Part shown: positions 4,401 to 5,268 of the stretch, piece by piece | Layout of the letters: every line of letters starts with the position of its first letter | How positions within the stretch are numbered: position 1 is the first letter of the stretch | Assembly (NCBI GenBank): GCA_015494005.1 | Contig: WGCB01000247.1 | Span: forward strand, 1 to 5,268 | Origin: Caldilineaceae bacterium | Lineage (GTDB): Bacteria > Chloroflexota > Anaerolineae > Caldilineales > Caldilineaceae | Direction: 5' to 3' | Length of the DNA stretch: 5,268 nucleotides | Notes under the pieces: generated by a model | What the model was told of the DNA's origin: nothing | Databases searched by the model: none | Seen by the model: only the letters and a program-made list of their open reading frames with translations | Translations under genes and position numbers: made by a program

Positions 4401-5268
4401 ACGCACAAACCCGTCACACCAAGCCGACCCCACGCCAACCCCGTCGCCCGGCCGCCCGCTGGCCCTGGCAGCGCAGCCTGGGCAGCCGCATCGCCTTCAC
4501 CTACGGCGCGGTCTTCCTCGTCGTGCTGGCCCTGCTCCTGGTGCGCATCGGCCAGGTGGTCTACCGGGCCCAGATCGAGGAGGCGGAGCACAACCTGGAG
4601 CTGGACGCCTTCCTGGCGGCCAATGCCCTAGAGGATCCGCTGAATGGCTACGCCGCGGAGTTCGAGGCCTACGCCGCCTGGGAGCTGGAGCACCAGGAAG
4701 CCGGGTCCGAGGAAGAGATCCTCGAGTACAAGCCCCTCTCGGCCAACGCCTTGGCCGCCACCAACCAGGTGGCCGAGCGCCTGCAGCAGATCGCTGCCGT
4801 CTACGCCACAGACATCGGCGCCCGGGTCACCATCATGGATCCCCGAGGCCATGTAGTGGCCGACAGCGTCTACCCCTTCTACCAGGTGCCCAACCAGCTC
4901 CACCAGATCGAGGTGCAGACGGCCCTGCAGGGAGAGGAGCAACACGACATCCGCACAGATCCCTTCACCGGCCAGACCACCCTCTACGTGGCCGCGCCCA
5001 TCCAGCAGGGCAGCCAGATCCTGGGCATTGTCCAGCTCTCTCGTCCCATGCAGGCCATCCACGCCAACATCCGCCGCCTGCTCTTCCAGCTGGCCGGAAC
5101 CGGGCTGGTGGCCCTCCTGCTGGTGACCATGCTGGGCATCTGGATCGGCCGCCATCTGGCCCACCCGGTCCAGGAGCTGGAACAGGCGGCCCTGGCCATC
5201 GCCCAAGGCGACTTCGAGCAGCAGGTCCCGGCGCAGATGGCGGACGAGCTGGGCGCTCTGGCCCAGGC
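4397..5268 (+). CDS. Membrane sensor histidine kinase, N-terminal part (partial)
   Basis: The window holds 290 codons, open to the right edge. A basic, Pro-rich N-terminus (1-31) precedes a first transmembrane helix (about 32-53). An extracytoplasmic sensor region (about 54-228) includes a PAS/Cache-like half: RVTIMDPRGHVVADS (143-157), then ALQGEEQHDIRTDPFTG (176-192) and LYVAAPI, ILGIVQLSRPM (196-218). A second helix (about 229-252) leads into a HAMP domain (about 250 onward) with the basic-Pro start HLAHPVQELE and the end motif DELGALAQ. The catalytic domains (HisKA and HATPase) are outside the window, so kinase activity is inferred from this architecture and from the adjacent response regulator. 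ATG 4397 is the only ATG in frame nearby; its weak ribosome site and its ATGA overlap with the small upstream frame suggest coupled translation. The ligand is unknown. Confidence 0.92.
   Translation, partial: MNAQTRHTKPTPRQPRRPAARWPWQRSLGSRIAFTYGAVFLVVLALLLVRIGQVVYRAQIEEAEHNLELDAFLAANALEDPLNGYAAEFEAYAAWELEHQEAGSEEEILEYKPLSANALAATNQVAERLQQIAAVYATDIGARVTIMDPRGHVVADSVYPFYQVPNQLHQIEVQTALQGEEQHDIRTDPFTGQTTLYVAAPIQQGSQILGIVQLSRPMQAIHANIRRLLFQLAGTGLVALLLVTMLGIWIGRHLAHPVQELEQAALAIAQGDFEQQVPAQMADELGALAQ

Noticed and set aside
4016..4591. 191-codon minus-strand frame opposite the regulator end, the repeats and the kinase start
   Set aside because: It overlaps the conserved winged-helix domain and the kinase start in antisense and has no ribosome site or domain signature.
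4628..5206. 192-codon minus-strand frame opposite the kinase gene
   Set aside because: The plus strand carries a clear transmembrane-sensor-transmembrane-HAMP protein here. The minus frame has no recognisable domain or start signal and is explained by GC-rich third positions.

Overview
This GC-rich window reads as part of a Chloroflexota chromosome (Caldilinea/Litorilinea-like Anaerolineae or Caldilineae). The lineage call is an inference. It rests on GC-rich codon use, on a secreted protein ending in KQIFLPVAMR (I recall hydrophobic-YLP-hydrophobic-R/K tails as common on exported proteins of that phylum), and on DUF5666-type exported repeat proteins. No rRNA, tRNA, CRISPR array, insertion sequence or origin is visible.

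Layout. Positions 1-87 (minus) hold the first 29 codons of a membrane-anchored or exported protein that runs off the left edge. Positions 88-412 are non-coding and carry the promoter region of that gene and a strong intrinsic terminator for the next operon. Positions 413-3053 (minus) form a probable two-gene operon. The upstream gene (2139-3053) encodes an exported protein with a long Asp/His/Ser repeat tract and one C-terminal DUF5666-like module. The downstream gene (413-2038) encodes an exported protein of six tandem DUF5666-like modules. Positions 3054-3567 are a divergent control region. Positions 3568-5268 (plus) hold a two-component system: an OmpR/PhoB-type response regulator, a possible 29-codon leader ORF made of five 15-bp repeats, and the N-terminal half of a sensor histidine kinase cut by the right edge.

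How it may work together. Three upstream regions (those of the left partial gene, the DUF5666 operon and the regulator gene) contain TTAACC boxes spaced in multiples of 11 bp, the typical spacing of OmpR/PhoB-family half-sites. The two minus-strand promoters match closely: TTAACC, then 20 bp with GCCGACTC at the same offset, then TAGACT. The 11-mer CTTAACCGGTT occurs in both directions of the divergent region. The simplest reading is that this response regulator controls itself and both sets of exported or membrane proteins, so the window would be a sensor-regulator-surface protein module. The signal sensed and the function of the DUF5666 proteins are unknown.

A second theme is short in-frame tandem duplication, mostly of 15 bp, at or just before three of the gene starts, plus larger tandem amplification inside both exported-protein genes.
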